A stretch of 8,272 nucleotides of DNA from Fidelibacterota bacterium (GCA_023133185.1 JAGLWX010000060.1:1-8272), one strand, 5' to 3'; shown: positions 1-6,776, counted from the first letter of the stretch. The notes: generated from the letters alone by a model not told the origin. Translations and numbers: made by a program.

Positions 1-543
1 CTGGCAAGTGAACTAAAATATATTCTGTTCTACGGCACGGACAGTCTTTTTCAAACAAACACAAATGAAATCGTGCTTTCTTCCGGAGACAGCGCCATTG
101 TATCATATTCTCCAATGGGATCTCTTGACCGGCAAACGAAATATTTTTGGAAAGTCGCAGCTGTTGATAACAGTGGAAAGGAAACCTGGGCCTCTAACAG
201 CAATCAAAACCCGTTTGTGTTTACGACAATCGGATATAGAAGACATTACGATGAATCCGCGCCAACGAATTATATCCTCCATCAGAACTATCCAAACCCG
301 TTCAATCGCATTACAACTATTTGCTATGAGGTGTCAGAATTTGGATCCGTAGATGTGACAATCTACGACATTCTTGGAAAACGCATTAAAATGCTTGCGT
401 CGGGTGACCATTCCCCTGGTATTTATGAAGCTTTATGGGACGGTACCGACTCATATGGAGTCTCTGTGCCCGGAGGTATGTATTTATGCCGCATGAGCGC
501 CCGCAACTATACAGCCCATAAAAAAGTATTGTTGATGAAATAA
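1..543 (+). CDS. Secreted protein with T9SS-type C-terminal sorting domain (3' part)
   Basis: The frame is open from the first base, so the true start lies upstream and 180 residues are visible. Residues 1-78 resemble the second half of a fibronectin type III module (LKYILFYGTD, then YFWKVAAVDNSG). Residues 85-180 match the C-terminal type IX secretion sorting / FlgD-like Ig domain: NYPNPFN at 96-102, the strand VTIYDILGKRI, the W-D-G-T-D turn, and PGGMYLCRM before a lysine-rich end (KKVLLMK). In this family the domain directs export across the outer membrane by the Por/T9SS machinery and is usually cut off or used for surface anchoring. The catalytic or binding part of the protein is outside the window, so its function cannot be named. 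The gene ends 5 bases from the stop of the convergent cyclotransferase-like gene, with no terminator hairpin between them. Confidence 0.85.
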   Translation: MASELKYILFYGTDSLFQTNTNEIVLSSGDSAIVSYSPMGSLDRQTKYFWKVAAVDNSGKETWASNSNQNPFVFTTIGYRRHYDESAPTNYILHQNYPNPFNRITTICYEVSEFGSVDVTIYDILGKRIKMLASGDHSPGIYEALWDGTDSYGVSVPGGMYLCRMSARNYTAHKKVLLMK

Positions 544-548
544 TCGAA

Positions 549-989
549 TCAGCTGTTTTGTCCCCGAATCTCCTTCAGGAAACCGATGTATGAAGCGGGC
601 AGCGACCAATATTGCGCTTGTTCAATGACAAAATCAATAAGTGATTGGCTATACGAGGGTTGACCGCCGACACCGGTAATATATAAAAACGCCTCGGCGC
701 TGCGCCCATCTAAAAAATCGACGTGTTTGCTGACTTTTTCAAACGCGCCGAGAGTTTCAACTTCTTTCTTGTCAAGCAGGTGAATGTCTCTCGTCGAAAG
801 ACACCACACAATGCCCCATATCGAGTGGGAGCCATCTTCTGTAATAGTCATTTTGCCCTGCGAGTTGAATGTAAGACGCTGGTTTTTGAGTTCAGCAACC
901 CCTTCGAAAGAAACTCCCGGACAAATATCCCGGACAATTTCTTCGTTCATATTATCGGCATAGGCAAAATACAGCCGGGTGTTCGTCAT
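549..989 (-). CDS. Gamma-glutamylcyclotransferase-like (GGCT/AIG2 fold) protein
   Basis: A 146-residue protein of the size and layout of small GGCT-fold enzymes, which release 5-oxoproline from gamma-glutamyl amines or peptides. The N-terminal strand-loop YFAYADNM (7-14) matches the family's YFAYGSNM substrate loop. IWGIVWCLS (58-66) and LLDKKEVE (71-78) match the region that ends in the catalytic glutamate, here probably E76. YITGVGG and the YWSLPASYIGFLKEI end (127-141) are also typical. Oddly, the usual Gly-Ser of the loop is Ala-Asp (A11, D12), which may alter substrate binding. The ATG at 989 is chosen over an in-frame ATG 60 bases upstream because a strong ribosome binding site (AAGGGGGTG) sits just before it and the fold begins right after it. 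Sequestered in its own transcription unit, with no functional partner nearby. The family assignment is fairly sure; the substrate is unknown. Confidence 0.8.
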   Translation of the reverse strand: MTNTRLYFAYADNMNEEIVRDICPGVSFEGVAELKNQRLTFNSQGKMTITEDGSHSIWGIVWCLSTRDIHLLDKKEVETLGAFEKVSKHVDFLDGRSAEAFLYITGVGGQPSYSQSLIDFVIEQAQYWSLPASYIGFLKEIRGQNS

Positions 990-991
990 GT

Positions 992-1000
992 CACCCCCTT
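992..1000 (-). promoter_or_regulatory. Strong ribosome binding site of the cyclotransferase-like gene
   Basis: On the minus strand the sequence reads AAGGGGGTG, ending three bases before the ATG at 989. It decides the start: the longer in-frame reading from 1049 lacks such a site and adds residues that do not belong to the fold. Confidence 0.6.
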
Positions 1001-1358
1001 CAAAAAAATTAATCCCCATTTCAAAATCGTACCGTAAAAATATTAACAATAAACACCTAAATGCATGCTTATTGTCACAAACTTTATTTTATTTAAAAAC
1101 ATTGGATTGTTCATTTTAGGGAGACACGCTTTCCCGGAATTTGAAACACGGGAGCTGCTGCAGGAAAGATGTTTTTTTCTCGAATGCAATTTTAGATTTT
1201 GTTTGGGCTGGTGTAAATTTCAAAAGTGCTTGTGGTGTTTGGCTTTTCAATTTATCATATTCTTTTTTTCTTTATAATATTTAGAGTTGGGATTTTTAAT
1301 GTCCTCTCTACTTAATTCAATCAAATTCTTCAAAAAATCAAACTGCAAAATCATCGAA

Positions 1359-1377
1359 GATCTCTCGCGGTGAGATC
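1359..1377 (-). terminator. Possible weak hairpin downstream of the SIR2 gene
   Basis: A perfect 6-bp inverted repeat, GATCTC and GAGATC, with a 7-base loop lies about 70 bases past the SIR2 stop codon. On the minus strand it is followed by TTCGATGATTTTG, a poor T tract, so termination is only a possibility. Confidence 0.25.
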
Positions 1378-1446
1378 GACAGAGATGTTGAGATTTATTT
1401 ATATACAGCCCGATAAATGTTGAATATTATTTGGCACCTGCTATGT

Positions 1447-2413
1447 TTACAAAATAGGTCTATGATGAAATTCGACTTTTGAGCCATATTTGGTTTGCTC
1501 CCGAATTAAACGTTTAATTCTCGAATACGCACCTTTGTGATATTCATGCATATTGGGTACTGTTTTTTTATAATCTGAAAAGTTTATTGTATCACGTTTT
1601 ATTCCATATATGTAATATTTTGGAAATGGACGCTTAAAATTGCCATGTCCAATCAGTAATATGAAACCTAAAGCACTTTGGTAACCATCTATATAAGCAA
1701 CGTCTTCATATCTTTTCTGTTTAAGTTTTTCTTTGCGGATTGAATCGTACGCGTTAAATACGCCGCTGATTTTATGCTGATCGGAATATTCACCTGTACT
1801 TCTTAAAAATTGCATTCTTTCAAGTGCATGTATTACACCATCTTGATAAGATGAGCACAGAATAACCTCTGGATTATCATAGCAATTATAATTCTCGTGT
1901 AGTTTTTTATGCTCAATACGCATTTCGGATAGTAAACAATCCCCAATTTCATAGATAGAGTCGGGTATTAATATTTTATTGCACCATGCGTGTTTTTTTA
2001 ATTCAGAAATAAAATATGTCCCATCTGTACAGATATGTATCATACCGTAATTGTCTAAAAACTCTTCAGGTGTTTCATGGGGCGTTACAAAGAAAGATGT
2101 TCGATGTAAGTTCTTCATTTCATCTCGGATGAATTTGAAGATGTAATCTAGATCGTCATCCCTAAAAGAATAACCAACGTATATAATTGTTTTTGTGGCA
2201 ATAATAGTTTTTAAAACACTTCCAATTAAACCAGATGTTAAAATATCTTTACATTTATCATAATCTGATGTAGTAGCTATTATGGAACCGTAATTATTGA
2301 TAGATCCGTGAATTTTAAGCACTTTTCTTCCTGAAGATTCCCAGAATGCTAGGTCTTCAGACATAACGAAAGGAATACACGAGCATTTCTCTTCAAAAAA
2401 TGTATCCCAATTT
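1447..2413 (-). pseudogene. SIR2-family protein, C-terminal fragment (gene split by an IS)
   Basis: This is the downstream part of a SIR2-like gene whose 5' part lies at 4793-5175 on the far side of an inserted element. From the junction it reads N-WDTFFEE-KCSCIPFV and then 305 residues beginning MSEDLAFWES. Numbered in the rejoined protein (GTG start), VLKIHGSIN carries the conserved SIR2 histidine (H167), and YVGYSFRDDDL (210-220) is the strand and loop that close the NAD-binding Rossmann fold in SIR2-like NADases. Residues from about 290 to 453 form a separate C-terminal region (SGVFNAYDSIR, YEDVAYIDGYQSALGF, and a basic end) that I do not recognise. An internal ATG at 2364 could start the 305-residue piece, but it would lack the Gly-rich NAD loop and the catalytic Asn, so it should be inactive. 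Codon use is more AT-rich than in tnaA next door, in keeping with acquisition by transfer. Confidence 0.85.
2409..2413. repeat. Target-site duplication, left copy (AATTT)
   Basis: AATTT directly flanks the left inverted repeat and is repeated exactly at 4788-4792 after the right one. A 5-bp duplication is usual for IS4-like DDE transposases. The perfect match suggests a recent, single insertion event. Confidence 0.88.
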
Positions 2414-2434
2414 CAGAACCCCTGACCTCTAAGA
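2414..2434 (+). repeat. Left terminal inverted repeat of the IS
   Basis: Begins CAGAACCCCTGACCTC and ends AAGA. It matches the reverse complement of 4767-4787 at 19 of 21 positions; the mismatches are at positions 7 and 17. Confidence 0.9.
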
Positions 2435-2440
2435 ATAGGA

Positions 2441-2446
2441 TATAAT
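2441..2446 (+). promoter_or_regulatory. Candidate -10 box of the transposase promoter
   Basis: A perfect TATAAT lies just inside the left inverted repeat, about 110 bases upstream of the transposase start. No -35 box stands at 17-18 bases, although TATAATTTG also approaches the TAnnTTTG element used in Bacteroidota. Low confidence. Confidence 0.25.
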
Positions 2447-2543
2447 TTGTAATTGTTTTATTTTCAAGAGTTTTACCATTCTTATTTCGATTTTTTTCTT
2501 GCCTGAAAAAGATTTTAAAAAGAACCTGTTTTCAGAAATATTT

Positions 2544-2550
2544 AAGAGGA
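2544..2550 (+). promoter_or_regulatory. Ribosome binding site of the transposase
   Basis: AAGAGGA stands 8 bases before the ATG at 2559. It favours this start over the in-frame TTG at 2499. Confidence 0.6.
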
Positions 2551-2558
2551 AAGTAATT

Positions 2559-3020
2559 ATGCCGCAGATGCTTTTGCCCTTTTTTCCGGAAGAGATAACT
2601 TTGATAAATGAGTTGATTGGTTTTGTCAAAAAAGGAGATTATGTATATTATTTTAACGGTCAAATGCCGATTTATCTTCATTCATCAGACGATTATCAAT
2701 CCTTTAAAATGTTTGTAAGCCAGCTTTATATTTGTGGCAATGCTAGTCAAGCAGAAATTGTTCGGGCTTTTGGGATCAGCAGTTCGGGATTGAAACGGTG
2801 GGTGAAAAAATATCAAGCAGAAGGATCGAGCGGTTTCTTTAATAAAAGAAAGCCTCGCTTCTCACCCGTGTTAACTCCTGATCGTTTAAATGAGATCCAG
2901 GAGTTACTCGATGAAGGCGAAGATGTGGAAGACATCTCCCAAAAAAGCGGAGTAAAGAAAAATACCATTCTCAAAGCGATTCAGCAAAATCGTCTTCATC
3001 GAGTAAAAAAAAACTTCTGA
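2559..3020 (+). CDS. Transposase N-terminal part (HTH domains), frame 1 of the IS
   Basis: A 153-residue protein that supplies the DNA-binding part of the transposase. After an N-terminal segment (MPQMLLPFFPEE, then a short beta region YVYYFNGQMPIYL) it has a helix-turn-helix at about 62-84 (SQAEIVRAFGISSSGLKRWV) and a second HTH-like segment at about 106-145 (LTPDRLNEIQELL, then EDISQKSGVKKNTILKAI). In relatives as I recall them, this region is fused to the catalytic domain in one polypeptide. Here the frame ends (TGA at 3018) just after a run of nine A's at 3005-3013. The catalytic part continues in the +1 frame, which opens inside the same run. A start at 2559 is supported by a ribosome binding site and by the MPQM beginning. 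Alone it could act as a DNA-binding regulator of transposition, as in other two-frame elements; that role is inference. Confidence 0.8.
   Translation: MPQMLLPFFPEEITLINELIGFVKKGDYVYYFNGQMPIYLHSSDDYQSFKMFVSQLYICGNASQAEIVRAFGISSSGLKRWVKKYQAEGSSGFFNKRKPRFSPVLTPDRLNEIQELLDEGEDVEDISQKSGVKKNTILKAIQQNRLHRVKKNF
3005..3013 (+). other. A9 slippage or frameshift site between the transposase frames
   Basis: The upstream frame reads GTA AAA AAA AAC TTC TGA. The downstream frame has a TAA at 3004-3006 and is open from there to 4762. The only place where both frames are open is therefore 3007-3017, which is mostly the A run. Loss of one A (or gain of two) in the transcript, or a +1 shift by the ribosome, gives 151 + 20 + 563 = 734 residues. 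A run of nine A's is a known substrate for RNA polymerase slippage. A genuine one-base mutation in a single-ORF transposase is the alternative. Confidence 0.6.
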
Positions 3021-3072
3021 CGAACATGTAGAGAGCAAAAGTGATCGTATTGTAATCGACAGTAAATCGGGA

Positions 3073-4764
3073 ATGGGTCGCGCCTGCACTCGTCCTTTGG
3101 AAAGAGTATTAGCATCAAAAGGTCTTCTGGGAGAAGCGGAGAGTCGCTTTCAAAGGCTGAAAGATGTGTCGTTTGGCGGAGTTCTTTTTGCTCTACCTGC
3201 TCTTCTGGAAAACGGACTTCTGCGTCATCTGAAAAAATATTTTAACTTCAACAAAGGTTTTTATGGGCTCCGTCATTTGTTTCTAACGATTGCATTTATG
3301 GCTTTACTCCGTCTGAAATCACCGGAAAATCTGCGAAATGTAGCGCCTGGCGAATTGGGTAAATTAATCGGTCTTGATCGAGTTCCGGAAGTTAAAACAC
3401 TTCGTCAAAAATTGGAATATCTTTCTTCTCAAAATCAGGCTTCGGAATGGGGTTCGAAGTTATCTAAAGATTGGATGGAAGCGGTTCCCGAAGCAGCCGG
3501 CACTTTATATGTCGATGGTCATATCAAACCATATTATGGTAAACAGACCAAACTTCCCCGCCGCTATCTATCGAGACAAAGATTATGTTTAAGCGGAATG
3601 TCGGATTTTTGGGTGAACGATCTTCTCGGTCTTCCTTTTTTCGTTGTTAGAAAAGCAGAAAATAAAGGTTTGCTTGCCGTTCTGAAGGATGATATTGTTC
3701 CTAGATTATTGCAGGATGTTCCCAATCAACCGGGTAAAGAAGAATTCAAGATTAACCCATATCTAACGAGATTTATGCTGGTATTTGACCGCGAAGGGTA
3801 CAGTCCTTCTTTCTTTCAAAAAATGTGGGAAAAGCGAATCGCCTGCTGCACATATCGCAAATATGTCAAAGATAAGTGGGATTTAGATGAATTCTGGAAA
3901 GTAAATGTCAAATTAAGTAATGGTGAAATCGAGGAGATGATCTTAGCCGAGCGTGGCACATTTCTGGGTGGCAGAATTTGGGTTAGAGAGATCAGGAAAT
4001 TGACGAAATCCGGTCATCAAACTTCGATTATAACGACCGATTTTTTATCCGAAACAGGACCTTTGGCAATGAAAATGTTTAGTCGATGGTGTCAGGAAAA
4101 TTTCTTTAAATATATGATGGAACATTATGGAATAGATAGAATTATCGAATACGAAACCGAAGAGTTAGATGATACCATAAGGGTTGTTAATCCCGAATAT
4201 CGGAAAATAGTGAGTCAGATAAAAAGCATCGCCGGAAAATTATGCAGAAGGCGAGCAAAATTCTATGAAATGAAGACAGATTGTTCAATGCCGGAGAAGA
4301 AGCGGTTGAAGATTGAGAAGGAAAGAGCGGAATTATTGGAAGAGATCGAATTATTTGAAAATGATCTTAGCGAATTAAAGAATAAACGCAAAGCAACAAA
4401 ACGGCATGTTACTATAGGAGATTTGCCGGCATCGGAAAAATTCAAAAGTCTGGCAAAAGAGAAGAAACTTATCGTGGATACAATAAAAATGATTGCTTAC
4501 AGAGCGGAGACTGCGATGGTTGGAATAATCCGGCAATATATGTCCAGAAAGGATGATGCTCATGCTTTAGTGAGACAGGTTTTTAACACGGAGGTCGATA
4601 TTAAACCGGACAACGAAAATAAAACCCTGGAGATTTCATTGCATAATTTAACAAACGAATCTTCAGATAAAATAATCCAAAAACTTTGCCAAGAAATCAA
4701 CAATACAGAGACTGTCTTTCCAGGGACAGATTTGCGGTTGGTTACGAAATTGGTGTCAACTTAA
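3073..4764 (+). CDS. DDE transposase catalytic part, frame 2 of the IS
   Basis: The 563 residues from the ATG at 3073 hold the RNase H-like catalytic core. Candidate acidic residues are D148 (LYVDGHIKPYYG), D239 (LVFDREGYSP) and E342 (SRWCQENFFKYMMEHYG). The last motif, W-x-Q-E-N-F-F-x-Y, is characteristic of this group of transposases. An N-terminal segment (TRPLERVLASKGLL, then GGVLFALPALLENGLLRH) precedes the core. A charged, probably coiled-coil segment follows at about 373-443, and the protein ends 2 bases before the right inverted repeat. The frame is open 20 codons further upstream, back to the A9 run, and those codons look coding. The ATG also has only a poor ribosome binding site. 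The natural product is therefore more likely a fusion with the upstream HTH part than a protein starting here. No stops interrupt the core, so the element may still be active. Confidence 0.88.
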   Translation: MGRACTRPLERVLASKGLLGEAESRFQRLKDVSFGGVLFALPALLENGLLRHLKKYFNFNKGFYGLRHLFLTIAFMALLRLKSPENLRNVAPGELGKLIGLDRVPEVKTLRQKLEYLSSQNQASEWGSKLSKDWMEAVPEAAGTLYVDGHIKPYYGKQTKLPRRYLSRQRLCLSGMSDFWVNDLLGLPFFVVRKAENKGLLAVLKDDIVPRLLQDVPNQPGKEEFKINPYLTRFMLVFDREGYSPSFFQKMWEKRIACCTYRKYVKDKWDLDEFWKVNVKLSNGEIEEMILAERGTFLGGRIWVREIRKLTKSGHQTSIITTDFLSETGPLAMKMFSRWCQENFFKYMMEHYGIDRIIEYETEELDDTIRVVNPEYRKIVSQIKSIAGKLCRRRAKFYEMKTDCSMPEKKRLKIEKERAELLEEIELFENDLSELKNKRKATKRHVTIGDLPASEKFKSLAKEKKLIVDTIKMIAYRAETAMVGIIRQYMSRKDDAHALVRQVFNTEVDIKPDNENKTLEISLHNLTNESSDKIIQKLCQEINNTETVFPGTDLRLVTKLVST

Positions 4765-4766
4765 AA

Positions 4767-4787
4767 TCTTTGAGGTCAGGTGTTCTG
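4767..4787 (-). repeat. Right terminal inverted repeat of the IS
   Basis: The reverse complement begins CAGAACACCTGACCTC and ends AAGA, matching the left end at 19 of 21 positions. It starts 2 bases after the transposase stop codon. Confidence 0.9.
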
Positions 4788-4792
4788 AATTT
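4788..4792. repeat. Target-site duplication, right copy (AATTT)
   Basis: Exact copy of 2409-2413. On the coding strand of the SIR2 gene the duplicated bases read AAATT. They span the last base of the second Thr codon, the whole Asn codon (AAT) and the first base of the Trp codon in the TTNW motif. Confidence 0.88.
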
Positions 4793-5378
4793 GTAGTAAT
4801 AATTGTATCGATATGAGGTAGAGTTGCTAATTCACAATGGAATCTGGTTGCTATTCGGTACAACTCGGGAAACGATCTTATATATTGAATTCTATCTTTA
4901 AAGTCACTCAATAATTTTATTCTTCCATTTGGTTTCTGGGTGTATATCTCCATTAGTTCCGGGAAACTGAGGTTTTTCTCTTCTGAATCACATTTAGATG
5001 CAATATCCTCATAAAAAGAATAATTAAGTACATTCTTGTTCTCTGTACTTATTCCAGCACCCGCGAATATCACCACATTATTGTTAAAAATTTCCGTTAT
5101 CAATGTTTTTGGGAGTTCTATCGGTAATTCTTCTTTGCAAAAAATGCAGTCGCATTCATTTTTAGCTGTATTCATACATCTAATCACTTTTCATACTGGA
5201 TTGTTAGCCATTATCAATAAATATAAAATTTTGCATGTTATCCTTTATCTCTAGGAAATATCATGTCGATTTTCTATCTCTAATATACATCATCACAAAA
5301 TTTAAATTAAATCTGAAACAGACTGAAGTCAAGTAAAAATCCAATGTTCGCATTTTTATGATTTATTATTAGCCATAA

Positions 5379-6761
5379 CTATTCAACGAACTCAAGTCGC
5401 GCTACAAAGTGGCGCAATGCCAATTCTCCGTTCTCAACAATACGCATACCCTTCATGCTATGTCGGATTGCATACAATTCCTTTAACGATTCCGCAACAT
5501 AATCCAAGTGCCCGCCCGTATAGACTCTTCGCGGCAGAGCCAGGCGCATCAGGTCCATATCGGGATAATTTATCTCTCCGGTTTTCGGGTCTTTATGAGC
5601 AAACATATAACTCCCGATTTCAGTAGCACGAATCCCGGAATGAAGATACAGGTTGACCACCAGAGACTGTCCGGGAAACTCAGATTGAGGAATATGATCG
5701 AGGAATTTCCGCGCATTAACATATACGGCGTGTCCGCCGGTGGGTTTTAAACAGGGAACGCCTGCATCTTTTAGACAATCACCAAGGTACTTTGCCTGTC
5801 CAATGCGGTACGCCAGGTAATCTTCATCCTGAGCTTCAACCAGTCCGCGCGCAACAGCTTCCAGGTCACGCCCCGCTAATCCGCCGTAAGTAAAATATCC
5901 TTCTATCAGAATCAGCTTCTCTTTCAGTCTTCCGGTCAGTGAATCATCGTTTAAAGCAATAAATCCGCCGATATTGACAAGTGCATCCTTTTTTGCACTC
6001 ATCGTGCACCCGTCAACATGGGAAAACATTTCCCGCACAATTTCCGAAACCTTTTTGTCTTTGTATCCCGCTTCTCTCATTTTAATGAAATAGGCGTTCT
6101 CCGCAAATCGGCACGCATCAAAAAACAGTGGAATTCCGTACTTATCACACAGCGCCCGAACACTGCGAATATTTTCCATGGAAACCGGTTGTCCGCCACC
6201 GGAATTATTGGTTACGGTAATCATAACCAGCGGAATTCTTGCCTGTCCATATTTACAAATCGTGTCTTCAAGTTTTTCAACATTTACATTGCCTTTAAAC
6301 GGATGATAGATGTCCGGATCTTTGCCCTCCTCAATGACCATATCCAAGGGAATCCCGCCATTCGCCAGAATATTAGCGCGGGTCGTATCAAAATGATTAT
6401 TATTGGGAACAACCATTTCCTCTTTAAGGATTGTTGAAAAAAGAAGATTTTCGGCAACCCGCCCCTGGTGGGTCGGAATCACATGTTTCAAGCCGGTAAT
6501 ATTTTTGACTGTTTCTTCAAAGTGAAACCAGTTCCGGCAATGAGCATAGGATTCATCGCCGAGATGCATTCCCGCCCATTGATTATCGCTCATGGCGCCG
6601 GTGCCGCTGTCCGTTAATAAATCAATATATACTTTCTCGGAAGGTATATTAAATACGTTATATCCGGCGGTTTTTAATATTTGTGCCCGTTCTTCACGGG
6701 TGGTTTTTTTAATAGGTTCGACGACCTTAATTCGAAATGGCTCTGGAATATATTGTGGCAT
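5379..6761 (-). CDS. tnaA: Tryptophanase (tryptophan indole-lyase)
   Basis: A 460-residue PLP-dependent beta-eliminating lyase, full length for the family. It converts L-tryptophan to indole, pyruvate and ammonia in the cytoplasm. Visible landmarks are PEPFRIKVVEPIKKTTRE (6-23), YIDLLTDSGTGAMSD (45-59), THQGR (97-101, PLP phosphate region), NNSGGGQPVS (185-194), FFDACRFAENAYFIK with D215 and R218, and MSAKKDA (254-260), where K258 should hold PLP. Two positions separate it from tyrosine phenol-lyase. D125 in HFDTT corresponds to the tryptophanase Asp (Thr in the phenol-lyase). I382 in TEIGS replaces the Arg that binds phenol. A ribosome binding site (TAGGAG) lies 9 bases before the ATG. No TnaC-like leader peptide with a Trp codon and no permease gene are seen here, so control and uptake differ from E. 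coli or are encoded elsewhere. The stop is TAG; no strong terminator follows. Confidence 0.95.
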   Translation of the reverse strand: MPQYIPEPFRIKVVEPIKKTTREERAQILKTAGYNVFNIPSEKVYIDLLTDSGTGAMSDNQWAGMHLGDESYAHCRNWFHFEETVKNITGLKHVIPTHQGRVAENLLFSTILKEEMVVPNNNHFDTTRANILANGGIPLDMVIEEGKDPDIYHPFKGNVNVEKLEDTICKYGQARIPLVMITVTNNSGGGQPVSMENIRSVRALCDKYGIPLFFDACRFAENAYFIKMREAGYKDKKVSEIVREMFSHVDGCTMSAKKDALVNIGGFIALNDDSLTGRLKEKLILIEGYFTYGGLAGRDLEAVARGLVEAQDEDYLAYRIGQAKYLGDCLKDAGVPCLKPTGGHAVYVNARKFLDHIPQSEFPGQSLVVNLYLHSGIRATEIGSYMFAHKDPKTGEINYPDMDLMRLALPRRVYTGGHLDYVAESLKELYAIRHSMKGMRIVENGELALRHFVARLEFVE

Positions 6762-6770
6762 TTGTTCTTT

Positions 6771-6776
6771 CTCCTA
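6771..6776 (-). promoter_or_regulatory. Ribosome binding site of tnaA
   Basis: TAGGAG on the minus strand, 9 bases before the ATG at 6761, supports this start. Confidence 0.55.

Larger units (their letters stand above)
990..1446. other. Gene-free AT-rich interval
   Basis: About 450 bases between the starts and stops of two minus-strand genes. It must hold the promoter of the cyclotransferase-like gene (near its 990 end) and the 3' end of the SIR2 transcript (near 1446), but no convincing promoter is visible. The 70-codon plus-strand frame at 1065-1277 is rich in Phe, Leu and Cys, has no ribosome binding site and resembles no protein I know. A minus-strand frame of about 50 codons (1116-1269) has no ATG. 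The only other structure is a small GATCTC/GAGATC inverted repeat at 1359-1377. Confidence 0.5.
2414..4787 (+). mobile_element. Complete 2374-bp insertion sequence inside a SIR2-family gene
   Basis: The element is bounded by 21-bp terminal inverted repeats that match at 19 positions (both begin CAGAAC and share CCTGACCTC) and by a perfect 5-bp duplication (AATTT). It carries one transposase in two frames, on the strand opposite to the gene it interrupts. The last transposase stop codon lies 2 bases before the right repeat, which is typical compactness. No passenger gene is present. The transposase resembles, from memory, a group of large DDE transposases seen mainly in Desulfobacterota and other anaerobes. 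I cannot assign an ISfinder family with certainty; the duplication length and the DDE arrangement point to the IS4/IS1634-like superfamily or an unclassified group. The insertion falls in the codons for the catalytic Asn motif of the SIR2 domain. Confidence 0.93.
4756..5175 (-). pseudogene. SIR2-family protein, N-terminal fragment (gene split by an IS)
   Basis: This is the 5' part of the interrupted SIR2-like gene. Numbered from an alternative GTG at 5187, a cysteine-rich start (C12-x-C14-x-x-C17, ECDCIFCKEE) is followed by VVIFAGAGIST (38-48), the glycine-rich NAD-binding loop of the SIR2 Rossmann fold. HIDTIITTN (125-133) ends in the catalytic asparagine. The last ten residues (SEHLTSKILS) and the stop are read from the inserted element (4756-4788), so they are not native. 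The ATG at 5175 is preferred over the GTG at 5187 on codon grounds only; neither has a strong ribosome binding site, and a stop just upstream excludes earlier starts. Rejoined to 1447-2413 in frame, the gene would encode 449 residues (453 from GTG). SIR2-like proteins of this kind often deplete NAD+ during phage infection. Here the fragment lacks the His motif and cannot form the domain. Confidence 0.85.

Noticed and set aside
1092..1105. 14-base sequence also present, inverted, in the hairpin region at 6884-6897
   Set aside because: A 14-base AT-rich match in a window of this size is expected by chance, and the copy here does not form a hairpin.
1116..1269. Minus-strand open frame of about 50 codons with reasonable-looking composition
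   Set aside because: It has no ATG (only a TTG), no ribosome binding site, and I recognise nothing in it. It could be a gene relic but cannot be supported.
1065..1277. 70-codon plus-strand frame rich in Phe, Leu and Cys
   Set aside because: No ribosome binding site, AT-rich composition and no family resemblance; best explained as a chance open frame.
2499..2558. In-frame TTG extension of the first transposase frame
   Set aside because: The ATG at 2559 has a proper ribosome binding site and gives the MPQM beginning expected for the family.
5188..5378. Search for a partner gene or promoter between tnaA and the SIR2 gene
   Set aside because: Only AT-rich sequence with a short palindrome (AATTTAAATT at 5299-5308). 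No ORF and no convincing promoter pair could be defended.
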